35,731 bases of DNA from Dehalococcoidia bacterium (GCA_007571275.1 RKRS01000050.1:1-35731); one strand, 5' to 3'; shown: positions 9,631 through 18,496, counted from the first letter of the stretch. Made by a program: numbers and translations. The notes: a model not told the origin generated them from the sequence alone.

Positions 9631-10281
9631 TCAGCTATTCGTTCGCGTTCGGACCAGTTCACTCGTGGACGCGCTGCTCAGGAGTCGGTCAACGCGGGCG
9701 AGGTCGTCTGGTCGGTTGACATTGGTGAATGACCGCAACTCGGGATCGTGCGTGCGCAGTGCGTCGATTTCCAGCAACCGATGCTCGACCAGTGGTAAGA
9801 GCGCTCGGATGCGGCCGTCGCCTTCATCCAGCAACTGTGTCATATGCGGCAGGACCGAAGAGCGATAGGCGGCGAACAGCGGTTGCGCGACGCCATCAAT
9901 GCGCGGCATCGCGATCTCGACATCCGCACAGGCGTCCGCAACCGCGCGTAGCAGCTTCGGCTGGATGAAGGGCATGTCACAGGCGACTGCGACGGCGATG
10001 TCGTGTTCGATCAGCGGCAGCGCTGCTTCAAGCCCAGCCAGTGGGCCGCGGTCGTGTCGATGATCGATCGCCTCTCGCCAGCTGACGCCTGCGAGCGGAG
10101 GGAATTGCTGGTCGGGGCGGCGGGCGACCACGATGTCATCGCTCACTGAGTGAGCGGCGAGCGCGCTCCAGTGCAGCAGCGGACGTCCGCCGGCCTGGGT
10201 GGTCGCTTTGTCGCGGCCCAGCCGACGACCGAATCCGCCCGCCAGGATGACGACAGAGAACGCGTAGGTCGTGGGTTCCAT
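9631..10281 (-). CDS. mobA: Molybdenum cofactor guanylyltransferase
   Basis: VVILAGGFGRRLGRDKA; GPLAGLEAAL; VACDMPFIQPKLL; FTNVNRPDDLARV. Confidence 0.9.
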   Translation of the reverse strand: MEPTTYAFSVVILAGGFGRRLGRDKATTQAGGRPLLHWSALAAHSVSDDIVVARRPDQQFPPLAGVSWREAIDHRHDRGPLAGLEAALPLIEHDIAVAVACDMPFIQPKLLRAVADACADVEIAMPRIDGVAQPLFAAYRSSVLPHMTQLLDEGDGRIRALLPLVEHRLLEIDALRTHDPELRSFTNVNRPDDLARVDRLLSSASTSELVRTRTNS

Positions 10282-10287
10282 GGCTTG

Positions 10288-10297
10288 AGTTTAGGCT
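10288..10297. promoter_or_regulatory. Overlapping divergent -10-like elements (TAGGCT on +, TAAACT on -), each 6 nt from its ATG
   Basis: 22-bp intergenic region ggcttgagtttaggctgaagat between ATG 10281(-) and ATG 10304(+); hexamers share TA at 10292-10293. Confidence 0.45.
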
Positions 10298-10303
10298 GAA
10301 GAT

Positions 10304-11059
10304 ATGAGTACCGAACTGCCGTTGCCGTTGCATGAGGCGTTGGGCATCGTGCGGCCGAGTGTGTTCGCCACGGTCGGCGGCGGCGGGAAAACGACGGTGC
10401 TGTTCGCGCTCGCCGCCGAGTGGGCAGCAGCGGGTGGCGCCGGTCTCACAGTGTTGACCACGACAGCCAGGATGACCATCCCTCGTGAGGGTCGGACACT
10501 GCCACTCGCCATCGGTCGCGACGATGCGTTCCGCGCCGGCGCGCTGGACGACATTCGTCTGCGCGGTCTCTCCACTGCGGTGGTCGGATCAGGCAGAGGC
10601 GACCGCGAGCGTGTCCTGGCCGTCAGTCCCGGTTGGCCGCGTCAGGCAGTCAACGCCGGGCTTGCCAGCCTGGTTGGGGTTGAGGCCGATGGCTCCAGAG
10701 GTCGTCCCTTCAAGGCGCCCGCCGTCCACGAACCGGTGCTGCCAGAGGGAGTCGATGTTGTGGCGGCGGTCATCGGCGCGGGGGTATTTGGTCGCCCGTT
10801 GGACGAACGATCGGTGCACCGACCTGAGCTGGTCGCGCAGATCGCAGGAGCTGAAATCGGCGATCGCATCACCCCCGAGCTGGCGGCCAACGTCCTGATG
10901 TCTCCAGACGGCGGCCGAAAGGCGGTCCCGGAGTCAGCAGCGTTCGTGGTGCTGGTCTCAAACGTGTCCCGGAATCTGGATGCATCGAGAGCGTTAGCGT
11001 CGCAGATCGAGGGACGGGTCGTCCTCTGGGACGCAGGCTCGGGGCTGTTGGCAGTCTGA
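10304..11059 (+). CDS. yqeC: Selenium-dependent molybdenum hydroxylase accessory protein YqeC
   Basis: P-loop ATVGGGGKTTVLFALA; LVGVEADGSRGRPFKAPAVHEPVLPEGVDVVAAVIGAGVFGRPLDERSVHRPEL. Confidence 0.9.
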   Translation: MSTELPLPLHEALGIVRPSVFATVGGGGKTTVLFALAAEWAAAGGAGLTVLTTTARMTIPREGRTLPLAIGRDDAFRAGALDDIRLRGLSTAVVGSGRGDRERVLAVSPGWPRQAVNAGLASLVGVEADGSRGRPFKAPAVHEPVLPEGVDVVAAVIGAGVFGRPLDERSVHRPELVAQIAGAEIGDRITPELAANVLMSPDGGRKAVPESAAFVVLVSNVSRNLDASRALASQIEGRVVLWDAGSGLLAV

Positions 11060-11110
11060 AATCCCGCTGGCGCTCTCAGCCGCCCTCAGCTGCCAAGCCG
11101 ATGTTGTGAA

Positions 11111-11130
11111 TGTCATCGCGCGTACTGACA
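11111..11130. promoter_or_regulatory. Operator-like inverted repeat TGTCA-N10-TGACA (site 1)
   Basis: TGTCATCGCGCGTACTGACA; 18/20 identical to the reverse complement of 20173-20192. Confidence 0.55.
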
Positions 11131-11262
11131 GTCCGCGTAGCGATTTTTCAGACTGCCGCTACACGAGTGGACCGAGCGTGCCGAAGTTACTGACTACCCG
11201 GTCTGCCCTCTCCTGATTGCTCACCGATCAGGCGAAGGGAGTCGCTCTCAGCCACGCGAACC

Positions 11263-11281
11263 GTCCGCCGCGACGGCGGAC
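11263..11281 (+). promoter_or_regulatory. 5'UTR hairpin upstream of the LLM gene
   Basis: GTCCGCCG-CGA-CGGCGGAC perfect 8-bp stem, 37 nt before ATG 11319. Confidence 0.4.
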
Positions 11282-11318
11282 CAGATCCTCGCCGACGGCG
11301 GCGAACGAAAGGAACACC

Positions 11319-12704
11319 ATGCTTGAGCTCGCGATCTTTCACAACGGAGCGGTCGACCTCGGCAGCGATGTCGTTAATGGCACTCGAGTCAATTCGGGGA
11401 CACTTGAGGAAACCAGCGAAAGTTTCCAGCGGATCCTGATCAATCAGATCCGACAGGGCGTGCTGGCCGAGGAGCTTGGCTTCAACTATTGGTTCATGAC
11501 CGAACACCACATGCAACCCGAAGGGGTGGAGTTCAGTCCCAACCCGATCGTCGCCGAGACAGCCATCGCCGCGCGGACGAGCCGCATTCGGCTCGGACAG
11601 ATGGCCAACATCCTGCCCTGGCACCACCCGGTGCGCTTGGCCGAGCAAGGCGCCATGCTCGATGTGATCAGCGGCGGCCGACTCGAATTCGGCGTCGGAC
11701 GCGGCTACCAGTCCCGTGAAACTGAAGTGCTGGGCGGCGCGATGGGCGCGACGATCCAGGATCAGGAACGCAACCGCTCGTTCTTCGAGGAGTGTTTCGA
11801 GATCATCACCAAGGCCTGGACCCAGCACTCGTTCAGCCATCACGGTGAGTTCTTCAACCTCCCGCCGAGCTACACCAAGTGGGGCAACCCCTCCACGATC
11901 GCCTACTTCAGCCAAGAGCACGTCGATCGCGATCTGGACAGCGTGCTCGATATTGGCGCGCCGGACATGTACGCCTCCGGCCCGCCCGTCTATGCAACCG
12001 GCACGACGCTGAAGGAGATCAGCGTCTACCCGCACCCGATCCAGAAGCCGCGGCCGCCGATGTGGATGCCCGTCACCAGCCCGCGCTCGATCGAGTGGGC
12101 AGCCTCGCACGGGGTCAACTGCTACACGATTCCCGAGCCCAACTCCCGACTCAAGGCCAACGTCGAGCGGTACTACGAGACCCTGGAACGGACCAAGTGG
12201 CCGGACCGCCTCGATCGGGAAGGGCCCTGGAAGTTTGGCTACGACGCCGACGTCAAGCGCGGATTCACCCCGGCCCGATACGTGCACATCCTCAAGCCGG
12301 GCGATGAAGCGAACGACCTCGAGCGCTACAAGCTGGGCATGGAAGCGGCTTGGCCGTACCTCGGCGCATTCGGCTTTGGCGGCGTGATCACCGACATCGA
12401 CGAGCCGCCGCCGCCGCCCGACCGACCGGTGACTGCCGATCTCTGCATCGACAAGGGTCTCGCCTTCGTTGGTACGGCCGACCAAATCGTCGAGCAGATC
12501 ATGGAGATCAAGGAAACGGTCGGCTACGAGGACTTCATGTTTACGGCCTGGTTCGAAATGGGCGGCTACCTCGGCGAAGAGGTTGAGGAGCAGATGCACA
12601 TGTTTGCCGACCAGTGCATGCCGGCACTCGCCGACGCCTGTGGCGGGCTCGTCATCAACCCCGACGTCGGACCGGCCCTGACCGGACCGACGAACGGCGT
12701 CTGA
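11319..12704 (+). CDS. LLM-class flavin-dependent oxidoreductase (luciferase-like monooxygenase)
   Basis: LGFNYWFMTEHHM; AARTSRIRLGQMANILPWHHPVRLAEQGAMLDVISGGRLEFGVGRGYQ. Confidence 0.92.
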   Translation: MLELAIFHNGAVDLGSDVVNGTRVNSGTLEETSESFQRILINQIRQGVLAEELGFNYWFMTEHHMQPEGVEFSPNPIVAETAIAARTSRIRLGQMANILPWHHPVRLAEQGAMLDVISGGRLEFGVGRGYQSRETEVLGGAMGATIQDQERNRSFFEECFEIITKAWTQHSFSHHGEFFNLPPSYTKWGNPSTIAYFSQEHVDRDLDSVLDIGAPDMYASGPPVYATGTTLKEISVYPHPIQKPRPPMWMPVTSPRSIEWAASHGVNCYTIPEPNSRLKANVERYYETLERTKWPDRLDREGPWKFGYDADVKRGFTPARYVHILKPGDEANDLERYKLGMEAAWPYLGAFGFGGVITDIDEPPPPPDRPVTADLCIDKGLAFVGTADQIVEQIMEIKETVGYEDFMFTAWFEMGGYLGEEVEEQMHMFADQCMPALADACGGLVINPDVGPALTGPTNGV

Positions 12705-12767
12705 CGCGGTCGGTTGGTCTCGTTGTTGGTTGCGCCAAGTTGGGACACCGTTGAAGGAGTTCACCTC

Positions 12768-13604
12768 ATGAGCATCACCCTGCAGGGACTCAAGCTCGGC
12801 CATATGGGCATGGATTACGGATTGCTCGGTTATCCGAACCCGAATGACATGCTCCTGCCGAGCCGTCGCGAAGCGCCGCGGACCTGGTACCGCTGCCCGT
12901 CGTTGGCGTACATCATCAATCACCCAGCCGGACGGATCCTGTTCGATACCGGTATCTCGACGAAGTTTGCGGAAGAGTGGCTGCCCGAATGGCAAGGCAC
13001 GCTTGATCTGACCGAACTCACGGCCGACGACCTGCTCGAGAACGCGCTCAAACGGGTCGGCCTGGGGCCGGATGACTTCAGCCATGTCATCCTCAGTCAC
13101 TGTCACGCCGACCACGCCGGCGGGCTGCGGATATTCGAGGAAGCTGGAGCGCAAATCATCCTGCATGAGGATGAACATCGCTACGCGACCAGCATCTGGT
13201 CAGCCGCGAATTTCTTCATCCGTCAGGACTGGCACTTCCTCTCGCGGCGCAACCCGATCTTGATGTATGGCGATCAGGAGATCATGGAGGATCTGTGGAC
13301 GATCAGTCTGCCTGGTCACACGCCTGGCTCGATGGGAGTGCTGGTGCGTCTGGAGACCACCGGCTGGGCGCTGCTCGCCGGCGACGCCGTCAGTACCCAC
13401 GAGGCGTTCGGGCCGCCAGGCTTGCCGAACTTCGTCAACATCAGCAACGAGGCGTTCATCCAGTCGTGCGCGAAGGTCGAAGCCATCGCCTCGGAGCGCG
13501 ACGCATTCATCTTCCCCGGCCACGACGAGTCGGGTTTGCAGTACTCACAAGGCGACCTGGCGATCAAACCGATCGAATTTCTCCCAGGTCATACATATGA
13601 GTAA
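12768..13604 (+). CDS. MBL-fold metallohydrolase, N-acyl homoserine lactonase-like
   Basis: ILSHCHADHAGG (HxHxDH), LPGHTPGSMGVLV, LLAGDAV, FIFPGHDESG; RBS aaggag. Confidence 0.9.
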   Translation: MSITLQGLKLGHMGMDYGLLGYPNPNDMLLPSRREAPRTWYRCPSLAYIINHPAGRILFDTGISTKFAEEWLPEWQGTLDLTELTADDLLENALKRVGLGPDDFSHVILSHCHADHAGGLRIFEEAGAQIILHEDEHRYATSIWSAANFFIRQDWHFLSRRNPILMYGDQEIMEDLWTISLPGHTPGSMGVLVRLETTGWALLAGDAVSTHEAFGPPGLPNFVNISNEAFIQSCAKVEAIASERDAFIFPGHDESGLQYSQGDLAIKPIEFLPGHTYE

Positions 13605-13654
13605 GGTGCGCTGACCGAAACCATCGGTGCAGCGCAGCAGCAGGAGGCACCGAT

Positions 13655-15110
13655 ATGACCGACCACATGGCAGACAGTCGCCTGACACGTTGGCGCTGGA
13701 TGAGATTGGTCGGTGCCGCACTCGCTGCACTGGTGCTCGGCTTCGTTGTCGCCGCGTGCGGCGACGACGACGCCGAGCAACAAACCGCCGCCCAACCCCA
13801 ACCGCAGGCGCAGCAACAGGCGCAACCCCAACCTCAACCACAGCAACAGGCGCAGCCGCAACAGGCAGCAGCCGCAACAGGCAGCAGCCGAGACAGGCAT
13901 TGTGCGGATCGGTTCGGTCCAGCCGCTCTCCGGTGGCGGGCTCGCCTTCTACGGCAAGTCGGAGGAGGTCGGCCTGATGCTCGCCGTCCAGCAGATCAAC
14001 GAGTCTGGCGGCTTTGTCGTCGGTGATACGACGTACACGATCGAGGTCGTCGCGCGCGACACGCGTTCCGATGACGCGGTCGGCATCGCCGCGGTGCAAG
14101 AGTTGATCCGCGACGAGGGCATCAAGATCATCTTCGGCCCGATCCCGCACGGTGTTGGTCTGGCGGCCTCCGAGCTCACACAACCGGAGCAGGTGCTGCA
14201 CCTGATGTCGCTGAGCATTCTCACCTCGGAAGGCGGCGTGCTGAATCCGGAGACCTCCCAGACCAGCCACAAGTGGCTCTTCCAGATCGAGCCGTCGGAG
14301 CTGACCCGCAGCACGATCACCGCAGCGGGCGTGCTCGAACTGCTCGGCGCACAGCCCGGTGACACCTCGGTGATCATCGCCACCGACGACCCCTCAGGAC
14401 AGTTCCTGGGCAGGTTCTACAACGGCGTCCTGACCGCGCTCGGACAGAAAACCCACCCGGTCGTCTTCTATCCGCCCGGCACCACTGACTTCACTCCGTT
14501 CCTGACTCGGCTGAAGGGTCTGAACCCAGATTGGGTACACAACTGGTACATCGCCGCCGACTCGGTCTTGATCGCCGAGCAGGCGCTCGAGCTTGAAGTC
14601 GCCCGCGGCTACATGGTCTTCGGCGTCGACCCGGGCTGGTGGCAAGAGAACTTCCCCGACGGTATCGAGAACGAGTCGCCGATCGTGCTGGCCTGCATCA
14701 ACCTCTGTCGAGCGATCAACAGCAGTGAACGGTCGCGCGAACACTACCGAGCCGTCAACGAGTTCGAGTGTGGCGACCCCGACGGCTGTTCACCGGCGCC
14801 GCTGACCGACATCACCCTCTGGCAGTACGACTACGTCTACATGCTAGTTGCGGCGATGCAGAAGGCCGGCACGGTTGACGACACCACGGCGATCGCCGAA
14901 GCGCTGGAGGGAATCACCATCGACGGAGTGCTCAGTTCCACGCTGACGATGGACCCCGAGTGGCACCGCGTCGCGCACGGGTACGACACCTGCCGCGTCC
15001 AGCTCGGGGAGATCGCCTGCACCAACTTCTCGCTTGAGGAGTACGGACCCGAGGCCCTTGGCGTCACCGAGGAGTTCGTGTTGGCCAATCAGGAGGGGAG
15101 CGAGCAGTAG
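13655..15110 (+). CDS. Branched-chain-amino-acid-type ABC transporter substrate-binding lipoprotein, interrupted by a frameshift in the Q/P-rich linker
   Basis: Signal peptide and lipobox (ALVLGFVVAAC) in frame of ORF 13655; periplasmic-binding domain (IVRIGSVQPLSGGGLAFYGKSEEVGLMLAVQQIN) in frame of ORF 13713. Confidence 0.85.
13853..13900 (+). repeat. Tandem 16-bp repeat (2 perfect copies plus 1 degenerate copy)
   Basis: cagccgcaacaggcag at 13853-13868 and 13869-13884, then cagccgagacaggcat at 13885-13900. Confidence 0.95.
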
Positions 15111-15159
15111 GCCACTCCAGGCTGTTCCGTTGCTCGTCGGCACGGGACAGCGGGCGACC

Positions 15160-15196
15160 TGAGCCCTCGCACGCCGTTCGGCGCCGCGAGGGCTCA
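15160..15196 (+). promoter_or_regulatory. Strong stem-loop between SBP1 and livH1
   Basis: TGAGCCCTCGC / GCGAGGGCTCA 11-bp perfect stem with internal cgcc-gttc-ggcg. Confidence 0.6.
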
Positions 15197-15270
15197 TTCT
15201 GGCAGGCCACCGATGGTGGTTGCTGCGAAACCGCCGACGGCTTTGGAGAGTTGGGAAGGTTGAGACGGCG

Positions 15271-16149
15271 ATGGAGATCTTCCTCCAGCAGGTAATCAAT
15301 GGACTCTCCATCGGCGCCGTCATCGCCTTGATGGCGCTCGGCGTCACCCTCATCTTCGGCCTGACCGGACTGGTGATGTTCGCACACGGCGAACTGCTGG
15401 TGATCGGCGGGTTCCTCGCCTGGTTCGTCACCATTCAGCTCAGCAGTAGTTTCTGGCTGGGCATGGTGTTCGCCATCGTCGCCGTCGGATTGATCGGTCT
15501 GGCCCTGGAGCGCGGCGTCTTCCGCTTCACCTTTGATTCGCCGATTAACGGGTTCATCGTCTCCTTGGGTCTGATCATCGTCTTACAACATCTGTTGGTC
15601 GAACTGTCTCCGGCTGGCGCCAGCATCGTCGACATACCGGCGCCAATCGGGAAGGTCTTCGACCTCGGCGGCGCGCGGATACCAGGCACACGGGTGCTGG
15701 TCGTCGGCGCGACGCTGGCGGTCGTCGCCGTCATGCTCTGGGTGATCTACCGCAGCAGCCACGGACGCGCGCTGCGCGCCAGCGCCATCGACCGCGACAC
15801 GGCGGCGCTGATGGGTATCCCGGTGCGCCGCTACATCATGGTCGTGTTCCTGGTTGGCTCGCTGCTCGCCGGCCTCGGCGGCGCCTTGATGATTGGGCTC
15901 TTCCCGATCGACCCGTTCATCGGAGGACGGTTCGTGATTAAGGCATTCGCCGTCGCCTTGGCCGGCGGTCTCGGCAATCCACTCGGGGCGATCCTTGCGG
16001 CGTTCGGACTCGGACTCGCCGAAGCCATGGGTACCCAGTACTTCCAACCTGAGTGGTCCGAGTCCTACGCCTTCATCGTCATGATCATCATCCTGCTGGT
16101 GCGGCCGCGAGGCTTGCTGACCGGCCTCCAGGGGCCGGCGGCGCGTTAG
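15271..16149 (+). CDS. livH: Branched-chain-amino-acid-type ABC transporter permease LivH (set 1)
   Basis: MEIFLQQVINGLSIGAVIALMALGVTLIFGLTGLVMFAHGE; DRDTAALMGIPVRRYIM. Confidence 0.92.
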   Translation: MEIFLQQVINGLSIGAVIALMALGVTLIFGLTGLVMFAHGELLVIGGFLAWFVTIQLSSSFWLGMVFAIVAVGLIGLALERGVFRFTFDSPINGFIVSLGLIIVLQHLLVELSPAGASIVDIPAPIGKVFDLGGARIPGTRVLVVGATLAVVAVMLWVIYRSSHGRALRASAIDRDTAALMGIPVRRYIMVVFLVGSLLAGLGGALMIGLFPIDPFIGGRFVIKAFAVALAGGLGNPLGAILAAFGLGLAEAMGTQYFQPEWSESYAFIVMIIILLVRPRGLLTGLQGPAAR

Positions 16150-16175
16150 CGGCCGCCGCGAGATTGCGCGTGCAG

Positions 16176-17246
16176 ATGCGAATGACGACCAGTGCCAGGA
16201 ATCAGATCGCCGAGGCGATCAGCAACCCGCGGCGGATGGCCACGGTCGAGCGGGTCGTCGTCATCGTCGCTGTCGGCATCTTCATTCTGCTCATTCCTGA
16301 GTTCACCACTTCGCGCCATCTTTTCCTGGCGACGGTCACCGGTACCACGGCCATCGCCGTCTACGGACTGGCGGTGATCTTCGGGCAGGCGGGCATTCTC
16401 TCCCTGGCGCATGCCGGCCTGTGGGCGATCGGCGCGTACACGGGAGCGATCTTCTTCCGCGAGTTCGGCTGGTCCTATTGGGCGGTGCTCCCGCTGGGCA
16501 TCATCTTCTCCTCGATTGCGGCCGCGATGCTGGCCTATCCGGCGCTGCGCATTCGCGGGCACTTCTTCCTGATCGCGACGTTTGGCTTTGGCGAGCTGGT
16601 GCGGATCGTGCTCGAAAATGGCGGAGGGTTTGAGAGCGGGCGTCGGCTGGGCCTGATCGTCCAAGGCGGCATGCCCGATTTCTTCGGCATCGGGCTGCAG
16701 TCGGCGAACTCGATCTACTACGTCACCGTGGCCTATCTAGCCATCGCGATTGTCACTGTCTACCTGATTCGCCGCTCAGGGTTCGGGGCGACCATGCGCG
16801 CGGTGCGCGAGAACGAGGACCTGTCCGAATCGATCGGCATCCACATTGCGCGCACGAAGATCCTGGCCTTCACCATGAGCGGCGCGTTCACCGGAGCCGC
16901 CGGTGTGCACTACGCCTTCCTGCTCAAGCACATCGAACCGAGCTTGTTCGGCGCCCAGGACGGAATCGAACTTGCCCTGATGGTGCTGCTCGGCGGCGCG
17001 GTTCCCTTGCTGGGGCCGTTGCTGGGCGCCTCGGTCGTGCTGTTTGTGCCCGAGCTGCCCTTCGCCGACAATCCCAACTTCGTGCAGATCGCCTACGGTC
17101 TGGCTCTGATCCTGCTGATTCTGCTCCTGCCGCGCGGGCTGGTCAGCGGGTTGAAGGCGCTCTACATCGAGGCGCGCGATCTGCTGATGCGTACGTTTAG
17201 ATCGGTTCGCGAGCCACCGCAGACGCCCACGTCCGAACACACCTGA
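16176..17246 (+). CDS. livM: Branched-chain-amino-acid-type ABC transporter permease LivM (set 1)
   Basis: VIFGQAGILSLAHAGLWAIGAYTGA; MRAVRENEDLSESIGIHIARTKILAFTMSGAFTGAAG. Confidence 0.92.
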   Translation: MRMTTSARNQIAEAISNPRRMATVERVVVIVAVGIFILLIPEFTTSRHLFLATVTGTTAIAVYGLAVIFGQAGILSLAHAGLWAIGAYTGAIFFREFGWSYWAVLPLGIIFSSIAAAMLAYPALRIRGHFFLIATFGFGELVRIVLENGGGFESGRRLGLIVQGGMPDFFGIGLQSANSIYYVTVAYLAIAIVTVYLIRRSGFGATMRAVRENEDLSESIGIHIARTKILAFTMSGAFTGAAGVHYAFLLKHIEPSLFGAQDGIELALMVLLGGAVPLLGPLLGASVVLFVPELPFADNPNFVQIAYGLALILLILLLPRGLVSGLKALYIEARDLLMRTFRSVREPPQTPTSEHT

Positions 17247-17263
17247 CCTGACTGATTGGTGAG

Positions 17264-18496
17264 TCAGGAACCGCCAACCCGTTCGGCTGCCTGATCGGCC
17301 TCGGTGGCCTCTTCATCTGCCTCAAGCATTTCAGCCGGTTGCTCTGCCGACTCGTCGGATGCCTCGTCTGGTGGTTCTGGAGGATTGGCCGAGGCCGCAT
17401 CTCCATCTCCGGGTCTTGGCGGGCGCAGGTATGCGGCCAGATATCGCTTGGCGTAGCCGTAAAGGTCGGCGACGCCCTGCACTAGACCGTGAGGCAGCAG
17501 GATGATCACTGCAACCAGCATCGCGCCGAAGACGATCTGACGCTGGAACGGGGTCAACCCCAGTCCGATGACGTCCAGAACTTCCGGTAGGAAGCCAACG
17601 ATGATCGCGCCGACCAGCGGGCCCATCAACCGACGCGATCCGCCGAGCAGCACCATCAGCGCCAATTCCACGCCCTCGAATGAGTTGAAGAGGTCGGGTG
17701 CGATGTGTCGCAGCTTGTAGGCGTAGAGCGCTCCAGCCACGCCGGCGAACAAACCGCTGATTCCGAAGGCGAAAATTTTGTACCAGTTGGCGCGGATGCC
17801 AACCGAGCGTGCCAACGGCTCATTTTCACGGATCGCTCGGAATGTCTTGCCCAACGGCGACCTGACCAGGATCTGGGTCACCACGATGGTGATGAACAGA
17901 AACGCGATCACGAGATAGTAGAAGGGCTCGAGTTCGAGGTTGATGTCGAAGCTCTGGCCGAAGATGGCGCCCACCGGTTCGGTGATGTCAAGACCCTGCG
18001 CGCCGCCGGTCAGGCCCTTGCGAGCTTCGGCGCCGCCCAGGTTGCGGGTCGCCAGCACGAAGAGCTCGCAGGCGGCGAAGGTGACGATCACGAAGTGATA
18101 GCCGCTCACCCGCAGGGCGGGGTAGCCCAGCAACAGCGCCGCTGCCATGGCGAAGATCGCCGCCAGTGGCAGCACAGCCCAGAACCCGAATCCGGCCTGA
18201 ATAAACAGGATCGCCGCGGTGTAGGAGCCCACCCCCATCAGGGCCGAATGCGCGATCGAGAGGTAGTTGGTTTGCCCGTAGAGCAATCCCAACCCGTACA
18301 GGGCGATGGCAAAGATGCCGTAGGTGATCGCGGTGTCGATGAAGCGTGAGCTGTTGACGATGCTGGGGAACAGGATCATCACGACTACCAGCGCGGTCCA
18401 GAGCATGCTCTGCGCTGGTGTGAGTTCCCGTGTGAGCTGCCTGGCGAGGCGCCTGGTGACGGGACGACCGCGTGAATCCCAAAACTCAGCAATCAC
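17264..18496 (-). CDS. livM: Branched-chain-amino-acid-type ABC transporter permease LivM (set 2) with acidic C-terminal tail
   Basis: LLYGQTNYLSIAHSALMGVGSYTAAIL; FRAIRENEPLARSVGIRANWYKIFAFGISGLFAGVAGALYA. Confidence 0.92.
   Translation of the reverse strand: MIAEFWDSRGRPVTRRLARQLTRELTPAQSMLWTALVVVMILFPSIVNSSRFIDTAITYGIFAIALYGLGLLYGQTNYLSIAHSALMGVGSYTAAILFIQAGFGFWAVLPLAAIFAMAAALLLGYPALRVSGYHFVIVTFAACELFVLATRNLGGAEARKGLTGGAQGLDITEPVGAIFGQSFDINLELEPFYYLVIAFLFITIVVTQILVRSPLGKTFRAIRENEPLARSVGIRANWYKIFAFGISGLFAGVAGALYAYKLRHIAPDLFNSFEGVELALMVLLGGSRRLMGPLVGAIIVGFLPEVLDVIGLGLTPFQRQIVFGAMLVAVIILLPHGLVQGVADLYGYAKRYLAAYLRPPRPGDGDAASANPPEPPDEASDESAEQPAEMLEADEEATEADQAAERVGGS

Noticed and set aside
11050-11157. 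12-bp inverted repeat GGCAGTCTGAAA (11050-11061) / TTTCAGACTGCC (11146-11157)
   Set aside because: 84-nt separation and the number of possible pairs in the window make a chance match plausible; kept only as a note
11187-13178. 663-aa minus-strand ORF
   Set aside because: Antisense shadow of the LLM and MBL genes in high-GC DNA; no recognisable domains, whereas the plus strand encodes clear families
13780-13870. Short repeats as a CRISPR array
   Set aside because: They encode a Q/P-rich linker; units are too short and there are no spacers
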